Source of the DNA: Pseudomonas abyssi
GTDB taxonomy: Bacteria; Pseudomonadota; Gammaproteobacteria; Pseudomonadales; Pseudomonadaceae
Direction of reading: 5' to 3'
Length of the DNA stretch: 64,000 bases
Assembly: GCF_002307495.1 (NCBI RefSeq)
Contig: NZ_NTMR01000019.1
Location: 62,001-126,000, forward strand
In this document: positions 9,378 to 16,901 of the stretch, one piece after another
Numbering within the stretch: the first letter of the stretch is position 1
Layout of the letters: each line of letters begins with the position of its first letter
The notes under the pieces: model-generated
Database searches by the model: none
Told to the model about the DNA's origin: nothing
The model's input: the letters and a program-made list of their open reading frames with translations, nothing else
Translations under genes and position numbers: made by a program

Positions 9378-10261
9378 GACGACACCTGCTGAACGTAGAG
9401 CATGCCGGGCTGTCCGTACCAATAGCCATTACACCCTTCACTGCTGGCCGGTGGCTGTGCGCCACCACAGACCGCCGCGTAGCGCGCGATCACTGCCGCC
9501 ATGTCCTCGGCCCGGGGGCTCAGACGCAGACGGTCAACACCGCTAGCCTGCAGCGCAGGATAATCGGGCAGCAGGTCACAGACCTTCGCCGACATTGTCT
9601 GGATACCATTGAGCGTAAACAACGGCTCGCCCTCCTGACTCTCCATCAGCAACCCTTCAGCGAAATTCTGGCAGCAGAACTGGCAATCGTCCTTGGGGCG
9701 GTTTTCCGCGCGCGCAGTGAAACAACGCGCCGAGTAGGCCAGCGGCATGTGTCCGTAGGCAAACAGCTCCACCTCGGGCCGCGGCACCTGAAGATCATCC
9801 AGTTGTTGCAAACAGTCCTGCAATAGCCGTCCGGAACACTCTACCGGTGGCACCCAGCGTTGCATGCCACATTGCTGCAGCTCGCGCAGGCTGTGCGCGT
9901 TGTAGAGATTAAGCGCCGGACCGGCAACAAATGGCTGCTGTCGCTCGGCGAGCAGTTGTACCGCCCCCATATCATTGGCCTCCACCATCAGCTCACCGTT
10001 GTCGCACAAACGCTTGAGCGCAGACAGTTCAGAGGCCGCCTCTACCAGCGCCAGCCCCGACAGCACCACCTCCACCTCGCGCTGCTGGCGCAGCTCGCGA
10101 GCCAGTCCCAGCCAGTCATCCAGCGACAAGGCTCGCCGCTTGGAACACACGGTCTCGCCCAAATAGATGGTTTGCAGCGGCTGCTCAATCATGTCGGCAT
10201 AAAATTGCAGCAAATGTGGCCGGCTCCAGTAGAACAGCACAGGCCCGAGCGTCAGTTTCAT
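9374..10261 (-). CDS. ubiV: O2-independent ubiquinone hydroxylation protein UbiV (U32 family)
   Basis: Peptidase-U32-family protein of 295 aa that forms a 4Fe-4S heterodimer with UbiU for oxygen-independent hydroxylation steps in ubiquinone synthesis. Cysteines at 39, 180, 193 and 197 (in GETVCSKRR, YSARCFTAR and DDCQFCCQNF) fall exactly where the cluster ligands of E. coli UbiV are reported. The start at 10261 (MKLTLGPVLFYW) is chosen as the family start, just 7 bp after the ubiU stop. Overlaps ubiT by 4 bp. Expression is probably driven by the Anr/Dnr box upstream of ubiU. Confidence 0.95.
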   Translation of the reverse strand: MKLTLGPVLFYWSRPHLLQFYADMIEQPLQTIYLGETVCSKRRALSLDDWLGLARELRQQREVEVVLSGLALVEAASELSALKRLCDNGELMVEANDMGAVQLLAERQQPFVAGPALNLYNAHSLRELQQCGMQRWVPPVECSGRLLQDCLQQLDDLQVPRPEVELFAYGHMPLAYSARCFTARAENRPKDDCQFCCQNFAEGLLMESQEGEPLFTLNGIQTMSAKVCDLLPDYPALQASGVDRLRLSPRAEDMAAVIARYAAVCGGAQPPASSEGCNGYWYGQPGMLYVQQVSS

Positions 10262-10268
10262 GAACACC

Positions 10269-11264
10269 TCACTGCCAGGATCGATGATAGGCACCCAGAG
10301 TGGTCTGACTGCCTTCGGAAAGCCGCGAAAGTGTCTGCTGCCAGGTGCCGGCCTGGTCACCGACGTCGCGCCCGGCAAGCAGACCATCCAATGCCTGACG
10401 CCAGACCCGGGTCACCTGTTGGACATAGGCAGGGCTGCGCTGCCGCCCCTCGATCTTCACCGCGCAGACACCGATACGCTGCAAGTCGGGCAGCAGATCC
10501 AGGGTGTTGAGACTGGTCGGCTCCTCCAGTGCGTGATAACGCTGTCCGTCAACCACAAAGCGCCCCTTACACAGCGTCGGATAGCCGGCTGGCTCATCGC
10601 GCCGGTAGCGATCGATCAACACGCCGCCGAGCCGCGAGCTGAGGCCGTCCGCTTCCTGCTGCCAGCGCACCGCCTTGGCGGGCGAGCAGACGCCGCACAG
10701 GTTGGGCGATTCGCCGGTCACATAGGAGGAAAGGTGGCACCGCCCCTCGGCCATGATGCACAGGCTGCCGAAGGCGAACACCTCAAGCGGCACACTGCTG
10801 CTCTGCGCCACCTGCCGCACTTGCGCCAGAGACAGCACCCGCGGCAGTACGGCGCGCCGAATGTTGTAGCGCTGCTGGTAAAACGCCAGCGCCTGCGCGT
10901 TGGTCGCCGAGCCCTGCACCGAGAGGTGCAAGTTGAGATCAGGGTGTTGCTGACTGGCGTAAGCCAGCACACCGGGGTCTGCTGCAATCAGCGCGTCCAC
11001 TCCCAGGTCGGCGGCACGATCCACCGCGCGCTGCCAGCGCTCCCAGCCCTGCGGCTGGGCGTAGGTGTTGACCGCTATATACAACTGGCGCCCGCGCTGG
11101 CGAATCAGTTGCAGAGCCTCGTCCAGCTGCCGGTCATCCAGATTCAGGCCGTTGAAATGACGTGCATTGGTGTCATCACGAAAACCGACATAGATAGCGT
11201 CGGCCCCTTCGCTCACCGCCGCCTTGAGTGCAGGCAGTGAGCCCGCCGGACAGACCAGTTTCAT
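10269..11264 (-). CDS. ubiU: O2-independent ubiquinone hydroxylation protein UbiU (U32 family)
   Basis: First gene of the ubiUVT unit, 331 aa, peptidase-U32 family. The N-terminus MKLVCPAGSLPALKAAVSEGA is typical. Cysteines 169, 176, 193 and 232 (in GSLCIMAEGRC, NLCGVC and PTLCKGR) coincide with the four reported 4Fe-4S ligands of E. coli UbiU. Together with UbiV it lets the cell make ubiquinone without oxygen, which NarGHI-based respiration needs in a ubiquinone-dependent denitrifier. A perfect FNR-type palindrome and a TAGTCT -10 lie directly upstream. moeA ends 72 bp upstream in the same direction. Confidence 0.95.
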   Translation of the reverse strand: MKLVCPAGSLPALKAAVSEGADAIYVGFRDDTNARHFNGLNLDDRQLDEALQLIRQRGRQLYIAVNTYAQPQGWERWQRAVDRAADLGVDALIAADPGVLAYASQQHPDLNLHLSVQGSATNAQALAFYQQRYNIRRAVLPRVLSLAQVRQVAQSSSVPLEVFAFGSLCIMAEGRCHLSSYVTGESPNLCGVCSPAKAVRWQQEADGLSSRLGGVLIDRYRRDEPAGYPTLCKGRFVVDGQRYHALEEPTSLNTLDLLPDLQRIGVCAVKIEGRQRSPAYVQQVTRVWRQALDGLLAGRDVGDQAGTWQQTLSRLSEGSQTTLGAYHRSWQ

Positions 11265-11290
11265 TCTGTGCCCCTCGGTTGCAATCTGCC

Positions 11291-11335
11291 GGCAGACTAC
11301 GGTCTGCCAAAGCCCGCCACCTTGATGCGCATCAA
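11291..11335 (-). promoter_or_regulatory. Perfect Anr/Dnr box and -10 for ubiUVT, with an overlapping dyad
   Basis: TTGATGCGCATCAA at 11322-11335 is a perfect 14-bp FNR-type palindrome abutting the moeA stop. On the minus strand TAGTCT at 11299-11294 is 29.5 bp from its centre, which places the box at -41.5. A second dyad, GGCAGAC-TACG-GTCTGCC (11291-11308), overlaps the -10 and could form a hairpin in read-through RNA from moeA. Confidence 0.82.
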
Positions 11336-12568
11336 TCAGCTCAGTAGCTCGCTGAACGGCAGAAACTCCACCGTCTCGCCCTCACGCAGCGTGCGATTGA
11401 CCTCGACGATGATCAACCCTTCGGCCAGGCAGGCCCCGGTGAGCATGGCGGAGCCCTGACGCGTAACAGGGACGGCGCACAGCCCCCCTTCGGCGTAGCG
11501 CAAATTGGCGCGCAGGTATTGCCGCCGCCGATTGGCCTTCGGCCAGTCGAAGCCGGCGGCAACCGGCACAGTTTGCGGCAGTATCTGCTCTCGTCCCTGG
11601 GCACGCAGGATAAAGGGACGAGCGACCACCATGGCGGTCAACAGCGCCGCCATCGGGTTGCCGGGCAGGCCTAGCCAGGGAGTGCCGGCCACATAGCCGA
11701 AGGCAAAGGGCTTGCCCGGCTGAATCGCCAGTCGCCACAGATGCAACTGCCCCAGATCGCGGACCGCCTGCTTCAGGTGATCCTCCTCGCCAACCGAAAC
11801 GCCACCGGAGGTCATGATCAGGTCCCATTCGGCGGCCACCACACTCAGGGCGTCACGGCTGGCTAGAAGCTCGTCGGCCAGCACGCCGCCGTCATCTACC
11901 TCGCAGCCCCATCCCCGCAACAGCGCACTGAGACTGAAGTAGTTGGCATTGTATATTTGCCCCGGCGCAAGCTCCTCACCCGGATCGCGCAGCTCGTTGC
12001 CACTGCTCAACAGCGCCACGCGCAGGGGCCGATAAACCGGCACATTGGCAATACCAAGGCTGGCCAGCAGGCCGACGTCTTGCGGACGCAAACGCTGTCC
12101 GGCAGCCAGCAGCGGGTCACCGGCCGAGAACTCCTCACCACGCCGACGCACGTGGTTGCCCAGCGGAGCGCCCTCAAGCCAGACGCGATCCCCTTCAACC
12201 CGAGCCTGTTCCTGGGCAACAACGGTGTCGGCGCCGTGCGGCAATGGCGCACCGGTGAAGATACGACTGGCATGCCCGGCCCTGAGTCGTTGCCCTCGGG
12301 TATCGCCGGCGGCAACTCGCCCCGCCAGCGGCAACCAGCCTCCCTCCGCGGGCAGGTCGGCGGCACGCAAGGCATAACCGTCCATCGCGCTGTTGTCCCA
12401 GGCGGGCATCGGTCGAGGCGCGTGTGCCACCTCGGCCAGCACTCGACCGGCACAGTCATGGATCGATACCTGCTCGACCGCCGGCAGCGGCGGCGCCTGA
12501 GCCAACAGCGCGGCAATGGCCTGATCCACCGGCTGCAGCTGTCCGGTAGCGCAGTCGCAGGCGCTCAT
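11336..12568 (-). CDS. moeA: Molybdopterin molybdotransferase MoeA
   Basis: Inserts molybdate into adenylylated molybdopterin, the last step of molybdenum cofactor synthesis needed by NarG. 410 aa with the expected order: N-terminal [15 protein letters not shown] (substrate loop), [15 protein letters not shown], the MPT-binding domain with [22 protein letters not shown] and LPGNPMAAL, then a C-terminal domain. The start at 12568 overlaps the moaB stop by four bases (ATGA); an alternative at 12583 would overlap by 19 bp. In pseudomonads this copy (moeA1) lies next to ubiUVT as here. Confidence 0.95.
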   Translation of the reverse strand: MSACDCATGQLQPVDQAIAALLAQAPPLPAVEQVSIHDCAGRVLAEVAHAPRPMPAWDNSAMDGYALRAADLPAEGGWLPLAGRVAAGDTRGQRLRAGHASRIFTGAPLPHGADTVVAQEQARVEGDRVWLEGAPLGNHVRRRGEEFSAGDPLLAAGQRLRPQDVGLLASLGIANVPVYRPLRVALLSSGNELRDPGEELAPGQIYNANYFSLSALLRGWGCEVDDGGVLADELLASRDALSVVAAEWDLIMTSGGVSVGEEDHLKQAVRDLGQLHLWRLAIQPGKPFAFGYVAGTPWLGLPGNPMAALLTAMVVARPFILRAQGREQILPQTVPVAAGFDWPKANRRRQYLRANLRYAEGGLCAVPVTRQGSAMLTGACLAEGLIIVEVNRTLREGETVEFLPFSELLS

Positions 12569-13116
12569 GACCGACTGCCACATTGCGGCACCGGTGTTAC
12601 CACCGGCGTCAGGTGTGCCACAAAGTTGCAGGGGCGCGTACGGCTATCCAGCTGCTCACGCAAAATGCCCTGCCAGCCAGTACGGCAAGCGCCCGGGGAC
12701 CCCGGCAGGCAGCACACCAGTGTGCCGTTGCTGATCCCGGCCAGGGCACGCGACTGCACTGTGGAGGTGCCGATCTCCTCTAGCGACAAGTGGCGGAACA
12801 GTTCACCAAAACCATCCACCTGTTTGTCCAGTAGCGGGGCAACTGCCTGCGGCGTGTTATCCCGCGCGGTAAACCCGGTGCCACCGGTCATCAACACAAC
12901 CTGTACCTGAGCATCGGCGATCCACTGACACACCATGGCGCGGATTTGCCAGATATCATCGACCACCAGCGCCCGCGCCTGCAGGTGATGCCCTGCCGCC
13001 TGCAAGCCGGCAACCAAAGCGTCTCCTGACGCGTCATCAGCCAGGCTACGGGTATCGCTGATCGTTAGTACGGCCAGGTTGAGGGGAATGAATTCAGAGC
13101 GGGACAGATGTGCCAT
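12565..13116 (-). CDS. moaB: Molybdenum cofactor biosynthesis protein MoaB
   Basis: MoaB/Mog-family protein of 183 aa, proposed to adenylylate molybdopterin before molybdate insertion. Signatures: [18 protein letters not shown] at the N-terminus, [12 protein letters not shown] in the middle, and a C-terminal [13 protein letters not shown] loop. It overlaps moeA by 4 bp, so the pair is coupled. A 12-bp perfect palindrome (GGGTAATTACCC, 13133-13144) sits 17 bp before the start and may be an operator or part of the promoter. Confidence 0.93.
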   Translation of the reverse strand: MAHLSRSEFIPLNLAVLTISDTRSLADDASGDALVAGLQAAGHHLQARALVVDDIWQIRAMVCQWIADAQVQVVLMTGGTGFTARDNTPQAVAPLLDKQVDGFGELFRHLSLEEIGTSTVQSRALAGISNGTLVCCLPGSPGACRTGWQGILREQLDSRTRPCNFVAHLTPVVTPVPQCGSRS

Positions 13117-13132
13117 AGGGCTCTCCTGTAAC

Positions 13133-13144
13133 GGGTAATTACCC
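13133..13144. promoter_or_regulatory. 12-bp perfect palindrome upstream of moaB
   Basis: GGGTAATTACCC is a complete dyad located 17-28 bp before the moaB start codon, in the 100-bp gap after moaD. It does not match the FNR-type box, and NarL heptamers would have the opposite polarity. Its role is unknown. Confidence 0.35.
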
Positions 13145-13216
13145 TACAGCCTGCGCCCCTGCCCGGTCGTTGCCCATTCCCCCGTAGAGGTACACCGCAG
13201 GGGGTGCGACAGGCTG

Positions 13217-13465
13217 TCACCCACCGGTTACCGGTGGAAAGAACGCCACCTCGTCACCATCGCTGATCGCCGTTTGCAACGAACACAGCTCGCGGTTACG
13301 CGCGCACATCAGGTTGCGCGCCGCCAGCGCCGTCCACTCGCCACCGCGTTGCAACAGGTGGCGGCGCACGGCATCGAGATTGGTCATCTCAGGATTCCAG
13401 TCCAACTGTTCATGCTCGCGCCCAAAGCGCTCGCGCAGGCTGGCAAAGTAATGAACCTCAAGCAT
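13217..13465 (-). CDS. moaD: Molybdopterin synthase small subunit MoaD
   Basis: Ubiquitin-like sulfur carrier of 82 aa that donates sulfur to precursor Z with MoaE. It ends in PPVTGG, the di-glycine tail that is thiocarboxylated. The start MLEVHYFASLRERFG at 13465 matches the family; an open frame continues to 13588 but has no family match. No moaE or moaC lies beside it in this window. An FNR-type box with a TAGCAT -10 lies about 61 bp upstream, so anaerobic expression is likely. Confidence 0.93.
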   Translation of the reverse strand: MLEVHYFASLRERFGREHEQLDWNPEMTNLDAVRRHLLQRGGEWTALAARNLMCARNRELCSLQTAISDGDEVAFFPPVTGG

Positions 13466-13491
13466 CGCTTTTTCTCCCGATAAATCACTGG

Positions 13492-13560
13492 ATGCTAGGG
13501 CTAGCTGGACGGCAGAGACTTGATCTGTGTCAGGGCCGGCCCGCGCTGCTCGACTAGACT
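13492..13560. promoter_or_regulatory. Shared Anr/Dnr-type box between moaD and the divergent membrane protein
   Basis: TTGATCTGTGTCAG (13520-13533) resembles the FNR-type box with two changes. Leftward, TAGCAT (13497-13492, minus strand) is 29.5 bp from its centre. Rightward, TAGACT (13555-13560) is 28.5 bp away. One box could therefore serve both divergent genes at class II spacing. Confidence 0.5.
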
Positions 13561-13590
13561 GGCCGAAAGCTCGCGTACAGGCACTCAAGC

Positions 13591-14025
13591 ATGACCTATC
13601 TGTTGCTCAAGTTTGCCCACCTCAGCGCCGCTGCTTTTTTTGTCGGCGGCGTTTTCTTCGAGGTCATGATACTCAGCCGCGCGGCGCAGAGCCTTGATGA
13701 TGCGCCGCGTCAACAATTGACCACAGCACTGGGGCAGCGTGCCCGGCAAGTGATGCACTGGGTGGTGCTGGTGCTGTACAGCGCCGGCCTGGCTCTAGCC
13801 TGGCGCTACCGCGGTGTTTTGGCCGACCCGCTGGCCAGCCACTTTGCCACCCTCCTGGCACTGAAAATCGCCGTGGCGGTGATCATTCTGCTGCATTTTG
13901 TCGGCGTGGTAGTGCTGCTGCGCACTGGCCGAATGCGGCCACAGATTTCCAGGCGCATTCATCTAAGCGTGCTGTGTCACATGCTGTTGCTGTTGTTTCT
14001 GGCCAAGGCCATGGTGCTGCTGTAA
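13591..14025 (+). CDS. Four-helix inner-membrane protein, CopD-like
   Basis: Integral membrane protein of 144 aa with four hydrophobic helices (about 5-28, 52-72, 82-108, 122-142). Histidines lie in or near the helices (FAHLSAAAFFVGG, QVMHWVVL, ILLHFVGV, RIHLSVLCHM), the pattern of CopD-like or small cytochrome-b-like membrane proteins that bind heme or copper. I do not recognise a characterised orthologue. It is divergent from moaD and shares the putative Anr/Dnr box, which suggests an anaerobic respiratory role. That is inference. Confidence 0.6.
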   Translation: MTYLLLKFAHLSAAAFFVGGVFFEVMILSRAAQSLDDAPRQQLTTALGQRARQVMHWVVLVLYSAGLALAWRYRGVLADPLASHFATLLALKIAVAVIILLHFVGVVVLLRTGRMRPQISRRIHLSVLCHMLLLLFLAKAMVLL

Positions 14026-14084
14026 CGCCTTGATGGCGGTCAATTAGCAGCCAGCCTGATGAACGGCAATCGCCATCATCGAGC

Positions 14085-14099
14085 TTGCTTATCAAGCAA
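14085..14099. repeat. Inverted repeat upstream of the acyl-CoA dehydrogenase
   Basis: TTGCTT-ATC-AAGCAA is a perfect 6-3-6 dyad 48 bp before the next start codon, within a 122-bp gap. It may be a regulator site; no regulator is assigned. It does not fit the FNR-type pattern. Confidence 0.35.
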
Positions 14100-14147
14100 C
14101 AAAGACAGGCGTAGGGTCTGTTATCAATCCAAGTGAAGGAGCTGTCC

Positions 14148-15374
14148 ATGGACTTTCAAGCCAGCGAACGCAGTCAGGCCTTAGGCCGACAGCTGCAGGA
14201 CTTTATCGACGCCCACGTACTGCCGCGGCACGCTCAGTGGCTGCAGGAAACCCGCCAGGCGCCACCACCGGCCTCTTTTATGCCCGACCTCAAGGCCTTG
14301 GCCCGCGAAGAGGGCCTGTGGAACCTGTTTCTGCCAGCCGAGTCCGGCCTCAGCAACCTGGACTACGCGCCGCTGGCCGAAATCATGGGCCGCCTGCCCT
14401 GGGCCTCCGAGGTATTCAACTGCAACGCCCCGGATACCGGCAACATGGAGCTGCTGCATTTGTTCGGCAGCTCGGCACAACAGCAACAATGGCTGCATCC
14501 ACTGCTGGCGGGCGAGATCCGCTCGGCCTTTGCCATGACCGAACCGGATGTTGCCTCTTCGGACGCCCGCAACATCCAGACTCTGATTCGCCGCGAAGGC
14601 GACCAATATGTGGTCAACGGGCGCAAATGGTTTATCACCAATGGCAACCATCCGGACTGCAAAGTGATGATTGTCATGGGCAAGACCGATCCCGATGCCG
14701 ACGCCCACCGCCAGCAGAGCATGCTGCTGGTGCCAATGGACAGCGAGGGGGTCAGCGTGGTGCGAAACATCAGCGTACTCAACCATCACTCCCCGGAAGG
14801 TCATGCCGAAATTGTTCTACGCAACGTACGTGTGCCCTGCAGCAACCTGTTGGGCGAAGAAGGCGGCGGTTTTGCCATGGCACAGGCGCGCCTTGGCCCG
14901 GGCCGCGTTCACCATTGCATGCGCGCCATCGGCATGGCCGAGCTCGCGCTGGAGTTGATGCGCGAGCGCGCCCAGGAACGCCAGACCTTCGGCCGCTATC
15001 TGAGCCAGCACGCCAATGTTGGCGATGCTATCGCCGAGTCACGTATCGACATCGAGCAGGCACGCCTGCTTGTGCTGAAAACCGCCTGGCTGCTCGATCA
15101 TGTTGGCGCCCGCGGCGCACGACGGGAAATCGCCATGATCAAGGTGGTGGTACCACGCATGCTTTGCCGCGTGGCCGATCGCGCGATCCAGGTCTTCGGT
15201 GCCATGGGGCTCAGCCCGGATACCCCGCTGGCCGACCTATACACAACCGGCCGTACGCTGCGCCTGGCCGACGGTCCAGACGAGGTGCACCTGCGCAGTG
15301 TGGCACGGGCGGAGCTGCGCATCGGCAGCGAGCAACGGGGCAGCAGCGCGGCCTGGCTGACCCCACCAACCTGA
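14148..15374 (+). CDS. Acyl-CoA dehydrogenase family protein
   Basis: FAD-dependent dehydrogenase of 408 aa oxidising an acyl-CoA at the alpha-beta bond. The three family domains can be read: N-terminal helical (to about 125), the middle beta domain with MTEPDVASSDARNIQT and YVVNGRKWFITNG, and the C-terminal helical domain with RTLRLADGPDEVHLRSVARAEL. The pattern is nearest to the ACAD10/11-like branch; the chain length of the substrate cannot be told. The start at 14148 follows AAGGAG with 6-base spacing; a GTG at 14133 is less likely. It is followed immediately by two FNR-type boxes belonging to the next unit. Confidence 0.9.
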   Translation: MDFQASERSQALGRQLQDFIDAHVLPRHAQWLQETRQAPPPASFMPDLKALAREEGLWNLFLPAESGLSNLDYAPLAEIMGRLPWASEVFNCNAPDTGNMELLHLFGSSAQQQQWLHPLLAGEIRSAFAMTEPDVASSDARNIQTLIRREGDQYVVNGRKWFITNGNHPDCKVMIVMGKTDPDADAHRQQSMLLVPMDSEGVSVVRNISVLNHHSPEGHAEIVLRNVRVPCSNLLGEEGGGFAMAQARLGPGRVHHCMRAIGMAELALELMRERAQERQTFGRYLSQHANVGDAIAESRIDIEQARLLVLKTAWLLDHVGARGARREIAMIKVVVPRMLCRVADRAIQVFGAMGLSPDTPLADLYTTGRTLRLADGPDEVHLRSVARAELRIGSEQRGSSAAWLTPPT

Positions 15375-15431
15375 TCTTAATCAAATTAAATCTATTTCAT
15401 AGAAAATTATTATTGATTTGACCTTAATCAA
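15371..15431 (+). promoter_or_regulatory. Tandem Anr/Dnr-type boxes upstream of the HPP-CBS gene
   Basis: Two FNR-type boxes lie in an AT-rich stretch just after the acyl-CoA dehydrogenase stop: CTGATCTTAATCAA (15371-15384) and TTGACCTTAATCAA (15418-15431), each one mismatch from TTGAT-N4-ATCAA. A near-consensus -10 TATTAT (15408-15413) lies 30.5 bp from the first box centre. The predicted start near 15420 would fall inside the second box. Confidence 0.65.
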
Positions 15432-15584
15432 GGACGGCGACAAACTGACGCAGCTCACCTCCTGAGCCATCCCTGTTGTCAGAGCCGCCATGATCACCGC
15501 CGACCACCCTCCTCTCTGCACCGCCCGCACGCCTCACGGCGTAGGGCGTTGCGTGGTCGCGTCGGCAGCTCCGCGTACCGCGTC

Positions 15585-15692
15585 ATGATCCTGCTGGTGG
15601 TCCTACTCACGCTGCTGTGGGGCGGCATCCTCTGCTGCCTGCGGTGCTTTATCGAGTCGACGCCCGACGACGCCGAGCGCAAATCGCGCTGA
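15585..15692 (+). CDS. Possible 35-aa single-helix membrane peptide
   Basis: Short open frame MILLVVLLTLLWGGILCCLRC followed by a charged tail ending DAERKSR. It would be one transmembrane helix with three cysteines, the layout of small respiratory-complex peptides such as CcoS or CydX types, but without recognisable identity. No good ribosome site precedes it. It lies between the tandem FNR-type boxes and the HPP gene in a 362-bp gap that otherwise shows only a low-quality 32-codon frame at 15490. It may be chance. Confidence 0.3.
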   Translation: MILLVVLLTLLWGGILCCLRCFIESTPDDAERKSR

Positions 15693-15736
15693 CCCTCTGC
15701 GCAATACCCCGTTTTCACCTTTAAACAAGCGATACC

Positions 15737-16897
15737 ATGACCGACACCACCGACGTGACTACCCACCACGCCCCGCGCCGCCTGACTGTTCTTCCGGGCC
15801 GGCAACTACACACCCGTCCCCGCGAGTGGGTACGTGCCGCCTGCGGAGCCGCGCTCGGACTGTTTTTCAGCGTCTGGCTATGCCAACTGGTCTTTGGTCC
15901 GGCAGTCGCCGTGCTGCTGATCGGCCCACTGGGGGCCTCCGCCATTTTGCTCTTCGCAGTCCCTTCCGGGGCGCTGGCCCAACCCTGGTCAATCTTTGGC
16001 AGCTACCTGATCTCCGCCCTCGTGGCTACCCTCGTCGCCCAGTTGGGAGGCCATAGCATCGAGATGGCTGCCGTGGCTGTCGCGCTATCGTTACTGGTCA
16101 TGTTCGCGCTGCGTTGCCTGCACCCACCGGGGGGCGCAGTGGCGCTGTGCGTGGTGCTGGCCGGGCCGGCCCTCCAGGCGCTGGGCGAGAAGGCCGTCCT
16201 GCCGGTCATGCTCAATGCCGTAACGCTCCTGGCAACCGCCCTGCTGTACAACAATCTGACCGGCGTGCGATATCCGAAGCGACCGCAACCGCAGGTCGAC
16301 CTGCACCACACCAGCGACCGCACGCCAGAGATGCGCGTGGGGTTTACCGATGCTGATCTGGATGCCGCGCTGAATGACTTTGGCGGCTTTGTCGACCTGA
16401 CCCGCGAAGACCTGACGCAACTGATCGACAAGGTTGAGGCCTCAGCCTTGCGCCGCAGCATGGGCGCCATCCACGTGCGCGACATCATGTCCCGCGACCT
16501 GCGCTGCGCTACACCCGAGACGCGGGTGCGCGAAGCGCTGGACCTGTTGCACACGCACCGTTTGCGAGTACTGCCAGTGCTGGATGCCGAGCAGGCGCTG
16601 GTGGGGATCGTCAGCCTGACCGACCTGGCCAACTTTGTCGGGCGCAGCGGCAGCTTCCGGCTGCTGCGCCGCGGCGGCGGCGAAAAATCGCCCCTGAGCG
16701 AGGTCATGACCTCGCCAGTGATTGCCGTAGTACCCGACCTGCACATCACCCAGCTGGTGCCGATGCTCTCCAGTCAGGGGCTGCATTGTTTGCCGGTTGT
16801 TGAGCAGGGCAGGCTGGTCGGCATGGTGACCCAAACCGACCTGATCGCCGCGCTGCAACGCAGCATGTTGATGACTATCCGGGCAGGCGCTGATTGA
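15737..16897 (+). CDS. HPP-family membrane protein with two C-terminal CBS domains
   Basis: 386 aa. The N-terminal half (about 30-180) has four to five helices and the family signature LHPPGGAVAL (H129-P130-P131). The C-terminal half holds two CBS domains (about 235-300 and 320-385; VRDIMSRDLRC and LSEVMTSPVIAVVP open them). HPP-family proteins include a plant chloroplast and cyanobacterial nitrite transporter. CBS pairs bind adenosyl nucleotides and would gate activity by energy charge. The tandem Anr/Dnr-type boxes upstream and the nar setting make nitrite or nitrate transport the best guess; substrate is not shown by sequence. The start is the first ATG, with a weak ribosome site. Confidence 0.85.
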   Translation: MTDTTDVTTHHAPRRLTVLPGRQLHTRPREWVRAACGAALGLFFSVWLCQLVFGPAVAVLLIGPLGASAILLFAVPSGALAQPWSIFGSYLISALVATLVAQLGGHSIEMAAVAVALSLLVMFALRCLHPPGGAVALCVVLAGPALQALGEKAVLPVMLNAVTLLATALLYNNLTGVRYPKRPQPQVDLHHTSDRTPEMRVGFTDADLDAALNDFGGFVDLTREDLTQLIDKVEASALRRSMGAIHVRDIMSRDLRCATPETRVREALDLLHTHRLRVLPVLDAEQALVGIVSLTDLANFVGRSGSFRLLRRGGGEKSPLSEVMTSPVIAVVPDLHITQLVPMLSSQGLHCLPVVEQGRLVGMVTQTDLIAALQRSMLMTIRAGAD

Positions 16898-16901
16898 AGG
16901 C

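Noticed and set aside
15490-15588. A 32-codon frame overlapping the start of the 35-aa peptide by an ATGA-type junction
   Set aside because: Composition is unlike a protein (Pro/Ala/Arg-rich with no hydrophobic core), and there is no ribosome site. The overlap with the next frame is probably chance.
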